A stretch of 64,000 nucleotides of DNA from Fibrobacter sp. UWB2 (lineage in GTDB: Bacteria > Fibrobacterota > Fibrobacteria > Fibrobacterales > Fibrobacteraceae): contig NZ_MWQK01000005.1 of assembly GCF_002210425.1 (NCBI RefSeq), forward strand, positions 62,001-126,000, in the 5' to 3' direction. A program made the position numbers and the translations under genes. Shown here one piece after another: positions 53,581-63,610 of the stretch (its first letter is position 1; every line of letters starts with the position of its first letter). Below the pieces are notes generated by a model. It did no database searches and was not told where the DNA came from. It saw nothing but the letters and a program-made list of their open reading frames with translations.

Positions 53581-54821
53581 GAACTTTCTGTATTTGCATC
53601 GCCATAAATTTCATGCAATTTTTTTATGATCATGCAAATAATAAAAAAGTAGTTTATTTCCAATCCCAAAAATGTAGACAAAGTATATCCAACAGCAATT
53701 GCCAACGGGAAAAAGCAGGCTTTTTTCCCGAAATACGGTTTTAAACACTTGACCATATATATTAAACAAGCAATATAAGCAATAGCGCCAAGAGCTCCGT
53801 AATCAACAAGCAACTGCAACCAAATACTCTCCGCCCCAAGAATATCCGCATCGACTTCCTTAACAAAGGTCCATGTAAAGCCATAGCCATTTCCCCATAT
53901 TGGAGAATTAAAAAAGAACGGTAGAATAACGAGATATTGCATCAGTCGCATATCCATACTACTTCCTGTCACTGCGGTATCAGAATGAATAAAAGAATCC
54001 ACTAAGGTCATAACCCAACCACCGAATAAGAAAATTCCACCACCAATCAATCCTATTTTCAATAATGCAAATCGGTTTCCTTTTAGGTAATCATATAATG
54101 CAGGCATTAACATTACAAGAACAGCTGCAAAAACAGATCTTGAGCCTGTTAACCAGGGCAAAACTAAACACAATGCCATCAAAATTCCTATGAAAAAATT
54201 ATTGTTTCTGTTTAGTTTCCAATAGTCAATAAGTAAATATCCAAAAGTCCCCATGGCCAAGCCCATTGACATCGGCGTATCAAAAATACTTTGCAATCGT
54301 TTAAACCCAAAACGAATTTCAGTATAATTCCACACATTAGCATTCACGATATCCAACTGTCTAATTGACTCAATTATCAAATTATCACCAAGAGCAAGTT
54401 CTATCAACGCATAGATGGTGCAGAATCCAAAATATATCATAAATAAACGGACCAACAGATTCAAGTCCTTTTCATCATCTAAGACACACCAAACAACAAA
54501 AGGAAAAACGTAAATTGTATTAAGAGTAAATACAGTACTAGGCCAATGTGATTCCGCAAATAAATTCGTAATTACGAACGAAAGCGCTACAACTATACTG
54601 GGAATAACAAAAGGATATGTTTTTATTTTGGGAATAAAACTACTTTTTATAGGCAGCAAAATAGTCAACCCTAGACAGCACAAATCCAAAATCGAAGTCA
54701 CTTGTCGGTCAATCGCAGGAAACATGTGCAAAAGCAACGATAACGGAGCCATTAATAAAACAGCTACACGAAAATTCACTAAAGCAAAAGCTAAATATGC
54801 ACCGACCAAATAAGAAATCAT
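53568..54821 (-). CDS. Wzy-like polymerase / O-antigen ligase family protein
   Basis: 417-aa polytopic membrane protein with about 11 helices. The periplasmic loop near residues 160-185 (YTEIRFGFKRLQSIFDTPMS) and IWGNGYGFTWTFV then GAESIWLQLLVDYGALG resemble the polymerase/ligase family. Pairs with the flippase at 48720 as the second Wzx/Wzy set. The start overlaps the GT2 stop by 4 nt (ATGA), so the two are coupled. Confidence 0.8.
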   Translation of the reverse strand: MISYLVGAYLAFALVNFRVAVLLMAPLSLLLHMFPAIDRQVTSILDLCCLGLTILLPIKSSFIPKIKTYPFVIPSIVVALSFVITNLFAESHWPSTVFTLNTIYVFPFVVWCVLDDEKDLNLLVRLFMIYFGFCTIYALIELALGDNLIIESIRQLDIVNANVWNYTEIRFGFKRLQSIFDTPMSMGLAMGTFGYLLIDYWKLNRNNNFFIGILMALCLVLPWLTGSRSVFAAVLVMLMPALYDYLKGNRFALLKIGLIGGGIFLFGGWVMTLVDSFIHSDTAVTGSSMDMRLMQYLVILPFFFNSPIWGNGYGFTWTFVKEVDADILGAESIWLQLLVDYGALGAIAYIACLIYMVKCLKPYFGKKACFFPLAIAVGYTLSTFLGLEINYFFIICMIIKKLHEIYGDANTESSQDA

Positions 54822-55828
54822 TTATTCCTTCTCACACCCTTCATATCAAAAAACCAATATGCTTTTCGAAATAAATAACGTATTTTCAGAACAATTCGAT
54901 ACGGAAATCCTTTTGCAATCATTTTCATGAAAAGCATATCCACTTTGTGGACATCTCCCCTTGGCATTAAATACGTACTTCCATTACGAATATCATTCAG
55001 CAAAGACGGTATTAAATCATCTAAATTTTCTGCAGAATTAGAATATATTTTTTCAAGAAACTTAAAACTCATTACTGCTAATTCGGCAGCGCTTTTTCCA
55101 TAATAAGGCTTCTGAGCAGCCATATCCACGATTTTCCGATTTTCTTCAATCAATACAAAATGAGAACGACGGACACTTGAATTCACAATGCTAGAAGATC
55201 TCTGTCTGTAATGATATAAAGCAGTTCCTGTAAAAGCGAGTCTTTCCAATTTAGGGTACAAATTTCGCGCTACAGGAATATCCTCATAAGCCTGATGCGG
55301 AAAAGACAAAAAATCAACAACATCCCTTTTATACAATTTATTCCATGCCCACGCTGTTATTTTTCCAATACAAAAATTCTCTTGTATTTCCAACTGATTC
55401 CAACAACGATTTTCTTTTTCAAATTCGGTACAGCTTGTAGGCCAACCATTTTCCCAATCAACCCATACATTACATGCAGAAACTAAAACATCAAACTTCA
55501 AACACGCATGAAGCAACTCTTCATACATACAGGATTCACACCAATCATCACTATCAACAAAGCCTATAAAATCACCTTTTGCTATCGCTAAGCCTGCATT
55601 TCGAGCATCTCCCAAGCCACCATTTTTCTTATGTACAACTTTTATTCGTGAATCTTTCCTAGCCCATGAGTCACACATTTCAGGACATTTATCTGGAGAG
55701 CCGTCATCAACTAGAATTATTTCTAGATTCCTATAAGTTTGAGCAACAATACTTTCAACACACTGATCGAGATATTTTTCGACCTTATACACAGGGATGA
55801 TCACCGAAATCAATGCTTGATGAGACAA
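54818..55828 (-). CDS. GT2 glycosyltransferase
   Basis: 336-aa GT-A enzyme. ALISVIIPVYKVEKYLDQCV, VDDGSPDKCPEM, NGGLGDARNAG and GFVDSDDW (DxD). Likely adds one sugar to the repeat unit. The start is a TTG at 55828 with GGAG 6 nt upstream; a TTG at 55840 is the alternative. It sits directly downstream of the GT4 gene. Confidence 0.87.
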   Translation of the reverse strand: MSHQALISVIIPVYKVEKYLDQCVESIVAQTYRNLEIILVDDGSPDKCPEMCDSWARKDSRIKVVHKKNGGLGDARNAGLAIAKGDFIGFVDSDDWCESCMYEELLHACLKFDVLVSACNVWVDWENGWPTSCTEFEKENRCWNQLEIQENFCIGKITAWAWNKLYKRDVVDFLSFPHQAYEDIPVARNLYPKLERLAFTGTALYHYRQRSSSIVNSSVRRSHFVLIEENRKIVDMAAQKPYYGKSAAELAVMSFKFLEKIYSNSAENLDDLIPSLLNDIRNGSTYLMPRGDVHKVDMLFMKMIAKGFPYRIVLKIRYLFRKAYWFFDMKGVRRNK

Positions 55829-55843
55829 ATTTTTCTCCAATCT

Positions 55844-57079
55844 CTACTTTTCAACAAGTTTATCAAAAAGTTTCATCAATTGCTCATAATGCATTTCAGG
55901 AGAATAAACCGTACATATTTTTTCATAGGCTTTTTCGCCCATCACTTTAACAGCATCAACATTTTCAAGAGCCTGTTTCAACTTAGATTTCAAATCTTCT
56001 GGAGAAGCGTATTTAAACAGGAATCCAGTTTTTCCATCTTCCACTAATTCAGGTAACGAACCAATATCAGTCGCAATCACCGGCTTTTTAAAGGCAAAGC
56101 TTTCCAAAATTGCATTCGGGAAATTATCATACCATTCAGAAGGTACAATAGTACACAAACAATTTTTCAAATAAGGTTCAATTTCACCGAAACTTTTTTT
56201 CCCAAGGAATTCAATATCACATTCCTTTCTTGACAAGTATTCTTTCAATTCATCTTCATAGCCATCATTGGAGAAACCAATAATTTTTAGTTTCATTGAA
56301 GAACCAACAAAAGCATTCACTAATGTCAATAGACCTTTCTGCTTTTCAATTCGCCCCACATACAAAAAATATGGTAAATAAGACACATCCGGTTCTTGCT
56401 TTAAGTTAAAGAAGGTCGGAATATGATTTAACTTATCCTCAGCAATACCATATTTTTTCAGTTTATTCAACGTAAATGTCGAGGGAACAACAAAGGCATC
56501 GATTTTCTCCGTCGTATGTAAAAAATCGTGCAATTTTTTAGCAGCAAGTTTTATTGCCGAATACACACGGGAGTTCATTACACACTTGTTCTTAACGCAA
56601 GACAAAGAACGGCTATTTAAGCAATCTTCACATATTCCCTTTCGTTCATTATAGAACAAAGCGTTCGGGCACATGTACTGGAAATCTGAAATTCTGTGAA
56701 CAACCGGAATATTTCTCGCTTTTGCAACATCAATGATGCTAGGAGAAATTTTGTTGTGATAATGGATGATATAGACAATTTCCGGTTTGTACTTATCCAA
56801 AAAACGAGCAAATGCTTTTTTCGCCTCAAAGGAATAAAACATTCTCGTAAAAGACTTCAAGACAACACGGAGAGTCTTCTTGCTTTGTGCAAAATAAGTC
56901 TGATCATCTACGGTATCCAAAAAATCTTCTTCGTACGGAGACGGAACATTCTTTGAACTCTTGATGCTAAACGGAATGACCTCATGTCCATTCCGTTCCA
57001 GCACTTCCTTGATATTGAACATGTACCGTTCCGGTCCACCGGAAACATAGTAGCGATAATTTACAAGAGCTATTCGCAT
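55844..57079 (-). CDS. GT4 glycosyltransferase
   Basis: 411-aa GT-B enzyme. MRIALVNYRYYVSGGPERYM carries the Gly loop; an inserted Cys-rich segment follows (GICEDCLNSRSLSCVKNKC, about residues 155-175). The donor domain has LYVGRIEKQKGLLTLVNAF and VPSEWYDNFPNAILESFAFK (E-x7-E). The Cys-rich insert occurs in several GT4s and may bind zinc. It lies 10 nt after the radical SAM gene. Confidence 0.87.
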   Translation of the reverse strand: MRIALVNYRYYVSGGPERYMFNIKEVLERNGHEVIPFSIKSSKNVPSPYEEDFLDTVDDQTYFAQSKKTLRVVLKSFTRMFYSFEAKKAFARFLDKYKPEIVYIIHYHNKISPSIIDVAKARNIPVVHRISDFQYMCPNALFYNERKGICEDCLNSRSLSCVKNKCVMNSRVYSAIKLAAKKLHDFLHTTEKIDAFVVPSTFTLNKLKKYGIAEDKLNHIPTFFNLKQEPDVSYLPYFLYVGRIEKQKGLLTLVNAFVGSSMKLKIIGFSNDGYEDELKEYLSRKECDIEFLGKKSFGEIEPYLKNCLCTIVPSEWYDNFPNAILESFAFKKPVIATDIGSLPELVEDGKTGFLFKYASPEDLKSKLKQALENVDAVKVMGEKAYEKICTVYSPEMHYEQLMKLFDKLVEK

Positions 57080-57089
57080 AGTGCGCTCA

Positions 57090-58184
57090 CTACTCTTCAA
57101 TTCTCAAATCGCCCTGACGCGGATCCTGACCGACATCGAACGTCGGGAAACAGGAGCAATCCACTTCCTTACCGAACAAGCTCTTGAGCTTGGCCTTAAG
57201 CACCCACGGAGCCACATGCGCAATATACTTCTTCATCACCGGAGCAGCGGTACCCACCATCCAGCAATTCTTGGGGCAGGTACGAACTTTTTCGCGAACC
57301 TTCTGAGCCTGCTCGCTGAACCAGATTTCTTCGAAGTTCTTAGCGTTGTGAATATTACCCATGCTTTCCTGCCAGTAGCGTGGCTCCAGGCCGTTGCAGG
57401 GGTAAACTTCACCCCACGGGTCAGTAAAGAAGTTCACGGAGCCAGCCTCACACGGCAGCATACGCTTGCCGCCCTGGATATACTTGATAAGTCCCAAATT
57501 GAAGAATGCACGGAACCAGGACTTCGGATGATTCTCTTTCAAGAGGCGGTTCACCAATTTACCAATATTCTCGCAGAGTTCTTCCTTGTTACTAATCTGA
57601 TTGTCTTCCTTGTGGAAATAGTAACTGTTGTGGAAAGCGGCGGTCGCAAACTCAAAGTTCATTGAGAGCGCAAGTTCGTAAAGCGGAATCAGATCATTGC
57701 TGTTCCAGTTACTAAGCGTCTGGCCAAAGCCGATATCCTTCACACCCATCTCGTGGAGAGTCTTGAGCGTGCGCATACCGCGTTCAAAGCCGTCATCGCG
57801 ACCACGCAAAAAATTATTCGTACCTTCAAGACCCTCGATACTCACGCGGATGCCAATATTCGGAAAACGTTCCGCCAGTTTTATGACGCGATCCACCCAC
57901 CAACCACTCGTACTAATTACAATACGCGGAGCCTTAGTGTAGAGAACCTCAACGATGTCCTCCAAATCCTGACGGATAAAGGGTTCGCCACCAGTAACAT
58001 TTGCGAACTTGAGTTGTGGCAAAATTTCCAAATCTTTCGCCTGGATCTCTTCGCTTTTCTTAGTCGGGTTCTTCCAAATGTTGCACATTTTGCATCGCAT
58101 TTGGCAACGATATGTCGTAATCACCGACACGTCCGTCGGCATCTGTATTTTACTAGAACCACAACTGCAGTTTGCACAACTCAT
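57090..58184 (-). CDS. radical SAM/SPASM-like protein
   Basis: 364-aa radical SAM enzyme. TTYRCQMRCKMCNIW holds the CxxxCxxC 4Fe-4S site (near residue 28); NVTGGEPFIR and ISTSGWWVD follow. A C-terminal Cys set (LPCEAGSVNFFTDPWGEVYP-CNG, then RTCPKNC) resembles SPASM or twitch auxiliary-cluster domains. The N-terminus MSCANCSCG and the C-terminal DCSCF are additional Cys groups. Codon use is GC-rich like the core, unlike the genes just downstream. Substrate unknown; modification of a nucleotide sugar or a peptide is possible. Confidence 0.85.
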   Translation of the reverse strand: MSCANCSCGSSKIQMPTDVSVITTYRCQMRCKMCNIWKNPTKKSEEIQAKDLEILPQLKFANVTGGEPFIRQDLEDIVEVLYTKAPRIVISTSGWWVDRVIKLAERFPNIGIRVSIEGLEGTNNFLRGRDDGFERGMRTLKTLHEMGVKDIGFGQTLSNWNSNDLIPLYELALSMNFEFATAAFHNSYYFHKEDNQISNKEELCENIGKLVNRLLKENHPKSWFRAFFNLGLIKYIQGGKRMLPCEAGSVNFFTDPWGEVYPCNGLEPRYWQESMGNIHNAKNFEEIWFSEQAQKVREKVRTCPKNCWMVGTAAPVMKKYIAHVAPWVLKAKLKSLFGKEVDCSCFPTFDVGQDPRQGDLRIEE

Positions 58185-58200
58185 AATGACCTCAAGTAAC

Positions 58201-59304
58201 TCACTTTACTAAAACCTGATACAACTTCATTGTACGATCCGCAATCACATCCCAATCATAGTAACGCAAAACAATTTGCTTAAAATCCCTTTCTATGGGA
58301 TTTTTCATAAAGTTCTGTATTTTTTCCGCCAATTCGTCCACATCACCCAATTCATAGAAACACTCAGCAGGAAGCGGGACTTCCATATTTGCCGGAATAT
58401 CACTAGCAATCACATTCCTGTTATAACCAAGAGCTTCCAACAATACTATCGGGAGCCCCTCGTGATAGCTCGGAATAACAAACAAAGATGCGTTTTCAAA
58501 GACCGCCTGAAGTTCTTCGCCGTGAATATATCCAGGAAGAATTGCACCGACTTCATTTGCGTCCGACTTCATCTTCTCGGCATACCCCGACTCGAAATCC
58601 GCAGAACCGGCAATCACAAGCGGAACATCCTTAAGATTAGCCTTCTTATAGGCCGCAATCAAATCATGGAAACCTTTTTCCTTAACAAAACGGCCTAATG
58701 CAAAAATATAACGTTTCCCTTTCAGCCCATACTTATCAAGCCACTTGTTAGCAACAAGCTGCGACAAAGTCGGCTGTAAAGTAACACCATTGTTGATACG
58801 GAACGTTCTCTTGCAATGGTACTTTTCTTGAAGCCATTTTTCGAGCAAATCCGAAATAACAATAACACAATTCGAAAAAGTCGTTCCGACAAATTCACTC
58901 AAACGAAGAACAGCCTTAGCAAACCATCCCCACTTAGCACGGTTATAATCTTGGCCATGATGGGTATAAACAACTTTAAGACCAAAAAGTCTAAAAAACG
59001 GAGCAACGAAAGACGGCCCGATAGCATGCAAATGCACAATATCAGGTTTCCAACGCAACACTTTCAAAAAGCAGCGGAACGTATGGACAAAAGTTTCTAT
59101 TCCCGCTATTTTAGGCGCATAAACAGGAACAACCTGTACACCCTTATATTCATAAGGCGTCTTTTGTGGGGTATATGCCTTTCGTGCAAAAATCACGACT
59201 GAAGCCCCCCGTTCAACAAGACGCGGATACAACTGCTGACAATGGGTTTCAATACCACCCATAATATCAGGGATCCCGCGAGTACCGACAACTGCGATTT
59301 TCAA
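58201..59304 (-). CDS. GT4 glycosyltransferase
   Basis: 367-aa GT-B enzyme. MKIAVVGTRGIPDIMGGIETH (N-terminal loop of a rhamnosyltransferase/DUF1972-like group), VVYTHHGQDYNRAKWGWFAK, RINNGVT, ALGRFVKEKGFHDL and IPSYHEGLPIVLLEALGYN (E-x7-E). It starts 5 nt after the UDP-glucose dehydrogenase stop, in the same operon. This end of the region is moderately AT-rich. Confidence 0.88.
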   Translation of the reverse strand: MKIAVVGTRGIPDIMGGIETHCQQLYPRLVERGASVVIFARKAYTPQKTPYEYKGVQVVPVYAPKIAGIETFVHTFRCFLKVLRWKPDIVHLHAIGPSFVAPFFRLFGLKVVYTHHGQDYNRAKWGWFAKAVLRLSEFVGTTFSNCVIVISDLLEKWLQEKYHCKRTFRINNGVTLQPTLSQLVANKWLDKYGLKGKRYIFALGRFVKEKGFHDLIAAYKKANLKDVPLVIAGSADFESGYAEKMKSDANEVGAILPGYIHGEELQAVFENASLFVIPSYHEGLPIVLLEALGYNRNVIASDIPANMEVPLPAECFYELGDVDELAEKIQNFMKNPIERDFKQIVLRYYDWDVIADRTMKLYQVLVK

Positions 59305-59309
59305 GATCT

Positions 59310-60680
59310 TTACTCCGCTTTGCCCTTACCGATGCTCGTCACTTCAAAGCCGATCTTGCGAAGGGCGTCCGCATCCAAAATATTGCGGCCATCAAATACA
59401 AATGCCGGTTTTGCCATCGAACTGTAAATGCGTTTCCAGTCGAGCTCGGCAAAGCACTTCCATTCCGTGCAAACGACAACGGCGTGGGCGTCTTCGGCAG
59501 CCTTGTACGGGTCTTCTTCGAACGAGACCTGATCAATCACGTCCTTGAGGTCGCGCTTTGCATCCGGGATAGCCTTCGGGTCGGTCACGACAGGCAGTGC
59601 ATGTTCGGCGAGCAAGTCACGCACAACGAGGTTCGCCGGGCTTTCGCGGGTGTCACCGGTATTGGCCTTGAACGCAAAACCGAACACGGCAATTTTCTTG
59701 CCTGCAATCGTATTGAACATGGTTTCGAGCATGCGGTCCACCACGCGGTGCGTCTGCCACTCGTTAATCTTCACGACGCTTTCCCAGTAAGCGGCGACTT
59801 CCGGGAGTCCGTAATAACCGCAAAGGTACACGAGATTCAGAATGTCCTTCTTGAAGCAACTGCCACCGAAACCGATGGAAGCCTTGAGGAACTTGGAGCC
59901 AATGCGGCGGTCCTTGCCCATCACATAGGCAACTTCGTCGACATCGGCACCAGTGCGTTCGCAGAGAGCGCTAATGGAGTTGATAGAACTAATGCGCTGT
60001 GCGAGGAAGGCGTTCGCCGTGAGCTTCGTGAGTTCGGAGCTCCAGAGGTTCGTCGTAAGGATGCGGTCACGCGGCACCCAGTGGGCGTACACGTCTACGA
60101 GCTTCTGGCAGGCTGCGAGGCCCGATTCTGTCTGGTGGCTACCAATGAGCACACGGTCCGGTTCAAACAAGTCGTTGATAGCCGTACCTTCAGCCAAAAA
60201 TTCCGGATTCGAGAGGACTTCAAAGTGGAGGCCCTTGTCGTTCGAATTCAGGATGCGTTCCATGGCCGCAGCGGTGCGAACCGGGAGCGTCGACTTTTCG
60301 ACGATAATCTTGCCTTCATCGGCAATTTCCAAAATGTTGCGGGCGGTCTTTTCCCAGTACTGCAAGTCAGAAGCCTTGCCAGCACCGTGACCAAACGTTT
60401 TCGTCGGGGTATTCACCGACACAAAGATGATATCCGCTTCCTTGATGGCGGCAGGAATATCCGTACTAAAGAACAGGTTACGGCCACGGGCGCGCTTTAC
60501 AACGTCGTCCAGACCTGGTTCAAAAATTGGGAGATTTTCGCTATTCCAGGCATCAATACGCGACTGGTTGATATCAACTACGGTAACCTTAACATCGGGG
60601 CACTTATCGGCGATAACGGTCATGGTGGGGCCACCGACGTAGCCAGCACCAATGCAAACGATTTTAGTTTCAAAACTCAT
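59310..60680 (-). CDS. UDP-glucose 6-dehydrogenase, eukaryote-like type
   Basis: 456-aa nucleotide-sugar dehydrogenase producing UDP-Glc[16 protein letters not shown] (NAD loop), [48 protein letters not shown], and [10 protein letters not shown] with the catalytic Cys near residue 275. The NTPTK-GxGAGKA-D signature is that of the plant/animal UGDH branch, which also occurs in some bacteria. It is clearly distinct from the enzyme at 18178. First gene of the minus-strand operon; its GC-rich codons match the core genome. Confidence 0.92.
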   Translation of the reverse strand: MSFETKIVCIGAGYVGGPTMTVIADKCPDVKVTVVDINQSRIDAWNSENLPIFEPGLDDVVKRARGRNLFFSTDIPAAIKEADIIFVSVNTPTKTFGHGAGKASDLQYWEKTARNILEIADEGKIIVEKSTLPVRTAAAMERILNSNDKGLHFEVLSNPEFLAEGTAINDLFEPDRVLIGSHQTESGLAACQKLVDVYAHWVPRDRILTTNLWSSELTKLTANAFLAQRISSINSISALCERTGADVDEVAYVMGKDRRIGSKFLKASIGFGGSCFKKDILNLVYLCGYYGLPEVAAYWESVVKINEWQTHRVVDRMLETMFNTIAGKKIAVFGFAFKANTGDTRESPANLVVRDLLAEHALPVVTDPKAIPDAKRDLKDVIDQVSFEEDPYKAAEDAHAVVVCTEWKCFAELDWKRIYSSMAKPAFVFDGRNILDADALRKIGFEVTSIGKGKAE

Positions 60681-60767
60681 GATACTACAAGATAGAAATT
60701 AGAAAGCTATACGATGAACATCGCTTTCAAAACATAGGCTATTTATAAGGTTCTAGCGCTCTCCAGC

Positions 60768-63548
60768 CTATTTAAAGAGAGCAGAAACTTCACTGACGCT
60801 TTCCGGCAGAATCACTCGCGTGGGGTTTGTTTCGCCGTCACTCCAACCTACAAAAGTACTTCCCATAAGAGGCTCCGCGCTAAGCACCACCGGGAATCCC
60901 ATAAAGAAATTCACAGTCATTTCCGGTTCATCAACGGGGAGGTTGTGCACAAGAATCTTACCAGGGCCATTTACAGACAAGGTTACAGCCGCCTTTTTAC
61001 CGAGTGCAAAAAATTCCTGCAATTCGTCGTAAATAACACCTGGGCGGTCCATCGCAAAATTCTTGATGGCGTTAAGCTGTTTTGTCATTTTCGAAGCACT
61101 CAGCCCCCAGCGTTTTTGATCGCGAGGAATTTCCGACTGGATTTCCGCCATCATCTTTTCGATGCGTGCAAGCACACGCGAGCTTTCAAAATTCATTTGC
61201 AAGAGCACCGCCATTCGGTTGATAAAAGCCGCCTTGAAGCCTTCGTTTTCAAGCAGTCTTCGGAGCAACAACGTGAATTCAGGCCCGTTTGGCCAAGAAT
61301 CCCCATCTTCCGCTGTTGCAAATTCAAATATGTTATTCGTATATTTGCTGTAATCATTCCCGAAACCAAAATCAAGATCGTACAGGAACCATTTCCACAG
61401 AGTTTTGGGGCTTGTACTGCGCCACTTCTTGAGATTATTCGCCGGCCAGTCGCGGTTATTCGCAAAGAGCTCCGTATGCATGTAATTGATGAAATTATCG
61501 ACATCTATTTGCGATGCGATATAAGAGTAATTTTCCTCGTCATCCAAATTATTTGATTCCAGCCAATCCATCAACGCCACGTAATCGACAGCCGAACCCG
61601 CCGACACGGCATTATCCGCCTTGAGCAAATCTATTTTATCCGGATCAAGTCCGTAATGCGTTTCGAAATAGTCTGCCGTCGAGCGCTCACGAATGCTGTG
61701 GATACCGAAATATTCGCCGTTATAATACACGACTGCAAATCGCCCGCGCTGGTAATCAACGCCAAGCCCTTCGCTCACAGAACTTGCCAAGCGGTCGCGA
61801 ATGTAGTCGTTTCCGCAATTGCTCCCATTATTGCGCAGCAGGAACACCTTGAACTTGTTCAGCTCCGGGAATTCAGGGAACAGCGGATACTTCAGGTGAG
61901 AATCGCCATATTTTTCACGGAACGTAATCGCCACCGACTTCTTGTCTTTTTGCCTGCTGTAATTGCCAAAAATTTTGAGTCCTGCATTCTTCGCAAATGC
62001 AGGCGCATCCGTCCCTGGTTCCATCAATTCCACCGTCACGGGGATTTCCTTGTCAAGCCAGTAATTGGCGCCGTAATGAGGTTCCTTGCTCTGCGCATAC
62101 GGGCCTTCCACATAAATACCTGTATCCGGGTCAAAAAGCGAATTCGGGTCAGCCGCAAGGAACACCGCAGGCACAGCAGGCGCACTTTCGAAAACGTAAG
62201 TGCGAGTCACCACATCGCTCGGGAGGCTTTGCGGAGCGATTTTTGCACAGCGTATTACCGTCGTCTTGTCGATTAAAATACTCTTCTGAAATACAGTCTC
62301 TTCCGAAGGCAATTTGCCACCTGTTTCGCACACGGCATTATTCGTACTTTCAAGATTTAGAACAAAAGGTTCTGTATAAAATCCCGAAGGCGGGAACAGC
62401 AAGGTGTCGATACTCTCTTCACGAGTAAAAGTCAACGTACTTTCCGTATAGCCATACGGCGAAGGATCTGCATAGCCCCAGCCATTTGCATAGCTCCAAG
62501 TTTTCCCTAGAGGCAATTCCGGGTAAGATACAGAATCCACAATCGCCGTATCAGCATTCACCAAGTAAAGCGAGCCGCCTTTTTTTGAAAGCTTGAAACC
62601 CGCATGCGGTTCATGGCCGCGATTGCGAGTAATGTAGCTGAAAACCTTAAGAGTCACTTCTTGCGATTCATTCGCATCGGGGCTAAACCGCGTCCCGTAA
62701 ATATTCGCCAAATCAGGGAATGTCGTTCCCGTAGGGAGAGCCATGCGGTAAACCGTCGAAGAATCCCCCGTCCCTTCAAGGACCATTTCGTAACCTTTCC
62801 AATCGTCAATGTCGGGTTGTGCCAAGCGCACAGAAACTTTGCGACCTTTTGTAATGTACGCCTGCATCAAGATTTCATTGGCAGCCGAAATATCAAGCAC
62901 ATCCGAGGGGTCGGTGTTCCCCGTCCCAACAAAAAGCGAAATGGACGCCCATCCAAGTTCCTCGTTTTCGCCCAATTGCATCACCGAGCCTATGCGACGC
63001 TTTCCATTTTCACTAAAGCAATTTTTCTTGTATCCCGGCAACGGATCGGCATAGCTGTAACCCGGTGGGTCGCTTTCTGCATCCGTCCATGTCCAGCAAC
63101 CTGGCCCAATCATATCGATAGAATCATGCGGCATCACGTAATCGGGATAGTTCTTCCCCGACAAGAAAACGACCAAAAATGAGTTCGGCGCGATTTTCAC
63201 ATCGCCAAGTTTCCACTTGAAAGGTTCATCTTGCGAGTCCGTCAAGTACATCCCAGACAAATTCACCGTATCTGCAGAAGTATTGAAAAGTTCTACCCAG
63301 CCCGCGTCATCGCCTTCGTGATCTTTATAATCAATGTTAACCGGATCGACCTCCGTGAAAATCACAGGGCCACCCGCAAAAGGGAGGTTCGCGCCATCTG
63401 CATGACCATTTGCAGAAGAACTACTTCCCAAATCAAAATTCAGCGAACTTGGATTATCGTCTGAGCACGCAGACCAAAACAGAGCAACAATAAAAAGAGG
63501 ACCAAAAGTCCTACAGATCTGAGACGAAAGATCATTCCAACACACCAT
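60768..63548 (-). CDS. CotH-kinase-like lipoprotein with lamin-tail domain
   Basis: 926-aa lipoprotein (lipobox WSAC, Cys28). A Ser/Ala linker leads into a lamin-tail domain (~62-170: VIFTEVDPVNIDYKDHEGDD, WVELFNTSADTVNLSG). A second region (~385-450) resembles chitobiase/Fn3-like C-terminal domains. A CotH-type kinase fold (~520-800) has LRNNGSNCGNDYIRDRL, FGIHSIRER and WKWFLYDLDFGFG (metal-binding D-x-D). The last ~75 residues (SVNGPGKILVHNLP, GWSDGETNPTR) form an InlB_B2/repeat-like beta domain. CotH proteins phosphorylate secreted proteins in other bacteria; substrate unknown here. Confidence 0.88.
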   Translation of the reverse strand: MVCWNDLSSQICRTFGPLFIVALFWSACSDDNPSSLNFDLGSSSSANGHADGANLPFAGGPVIFTEVDPVNIDYKDHEGDDAGWVELFNTSADTVNLSGMYLTDSQDEPFKWKLGDVKIAPNSFLVVFLSGKNYPDYVMPHDSIDMIGPGCWTWTDAESDPPGYSYADPLPGYKKNCFSENGKRRIGSVMQLGENEELGWASISLFVGTGNTDPSDVLDISAANEILMQAYITKGRKVSVRLAQPDIDDWKGYEMVLEGTGDSSTVYRMALPTGTTFPDLANIYGTRFSPDANESQEVTLKVFSYITRNRGHEPHAGFKLSKKGGSLYLVNADTAIVDSVSYPELPLGKTWSYANGWGYADPSPYGYTESTLTFTREESIDTLLFPPSGFYTEPFVLNLESTNNAVCETGGKLPSEETVFQKSILIDKTTVIRCAKIAPQSLPSDVVTRTYVFESAPAVPAVFLAADPNSLFDPDTGIYVEGPYAQSKEPHYGANYWLDKEIPVTVELMEPGTDAPAFAKNAGLKIFGNYSRQKDKKSVAITFREKYGDSHLKYPLFPEFPELNKFKVFLLRNNGSNCGNDYIRDRLASSVSEGLGVDYQRGRFAVVYYNGEYFGIHSIRERSTADYFETHYGLDPDKIDLLKADNAVSAGSAVDYVALMDWLESNNLDDEENYSYIASQIDVDNFINYMHTELFANNRDWPANNLKKWRSTSPKTLWKWFLYDLDFGFGNDYSKYTNNIFEFATAEDGDSWPNGPEFTLLLRRLLENEGFKAAFINRMAVLLQMNFESSRVLARIEKMMAEIQSEIPRDQKRWGLSASKMTKQLNAIKNFAMDRPGVIYDELQEFFALGKKAAVTLSVNGPGKILVHNLPVDEPEMTVNFFMGFPVVLSAEPLMGSTFVGWSDGETNPTRVILPESVSEVSALFK

Positions 63549-63610
63549 AATGTGGAATATATATTATACTTGAGTATTTGGAATGCCGGGCTCGGAATAT
63601 AAGAAAAAAA

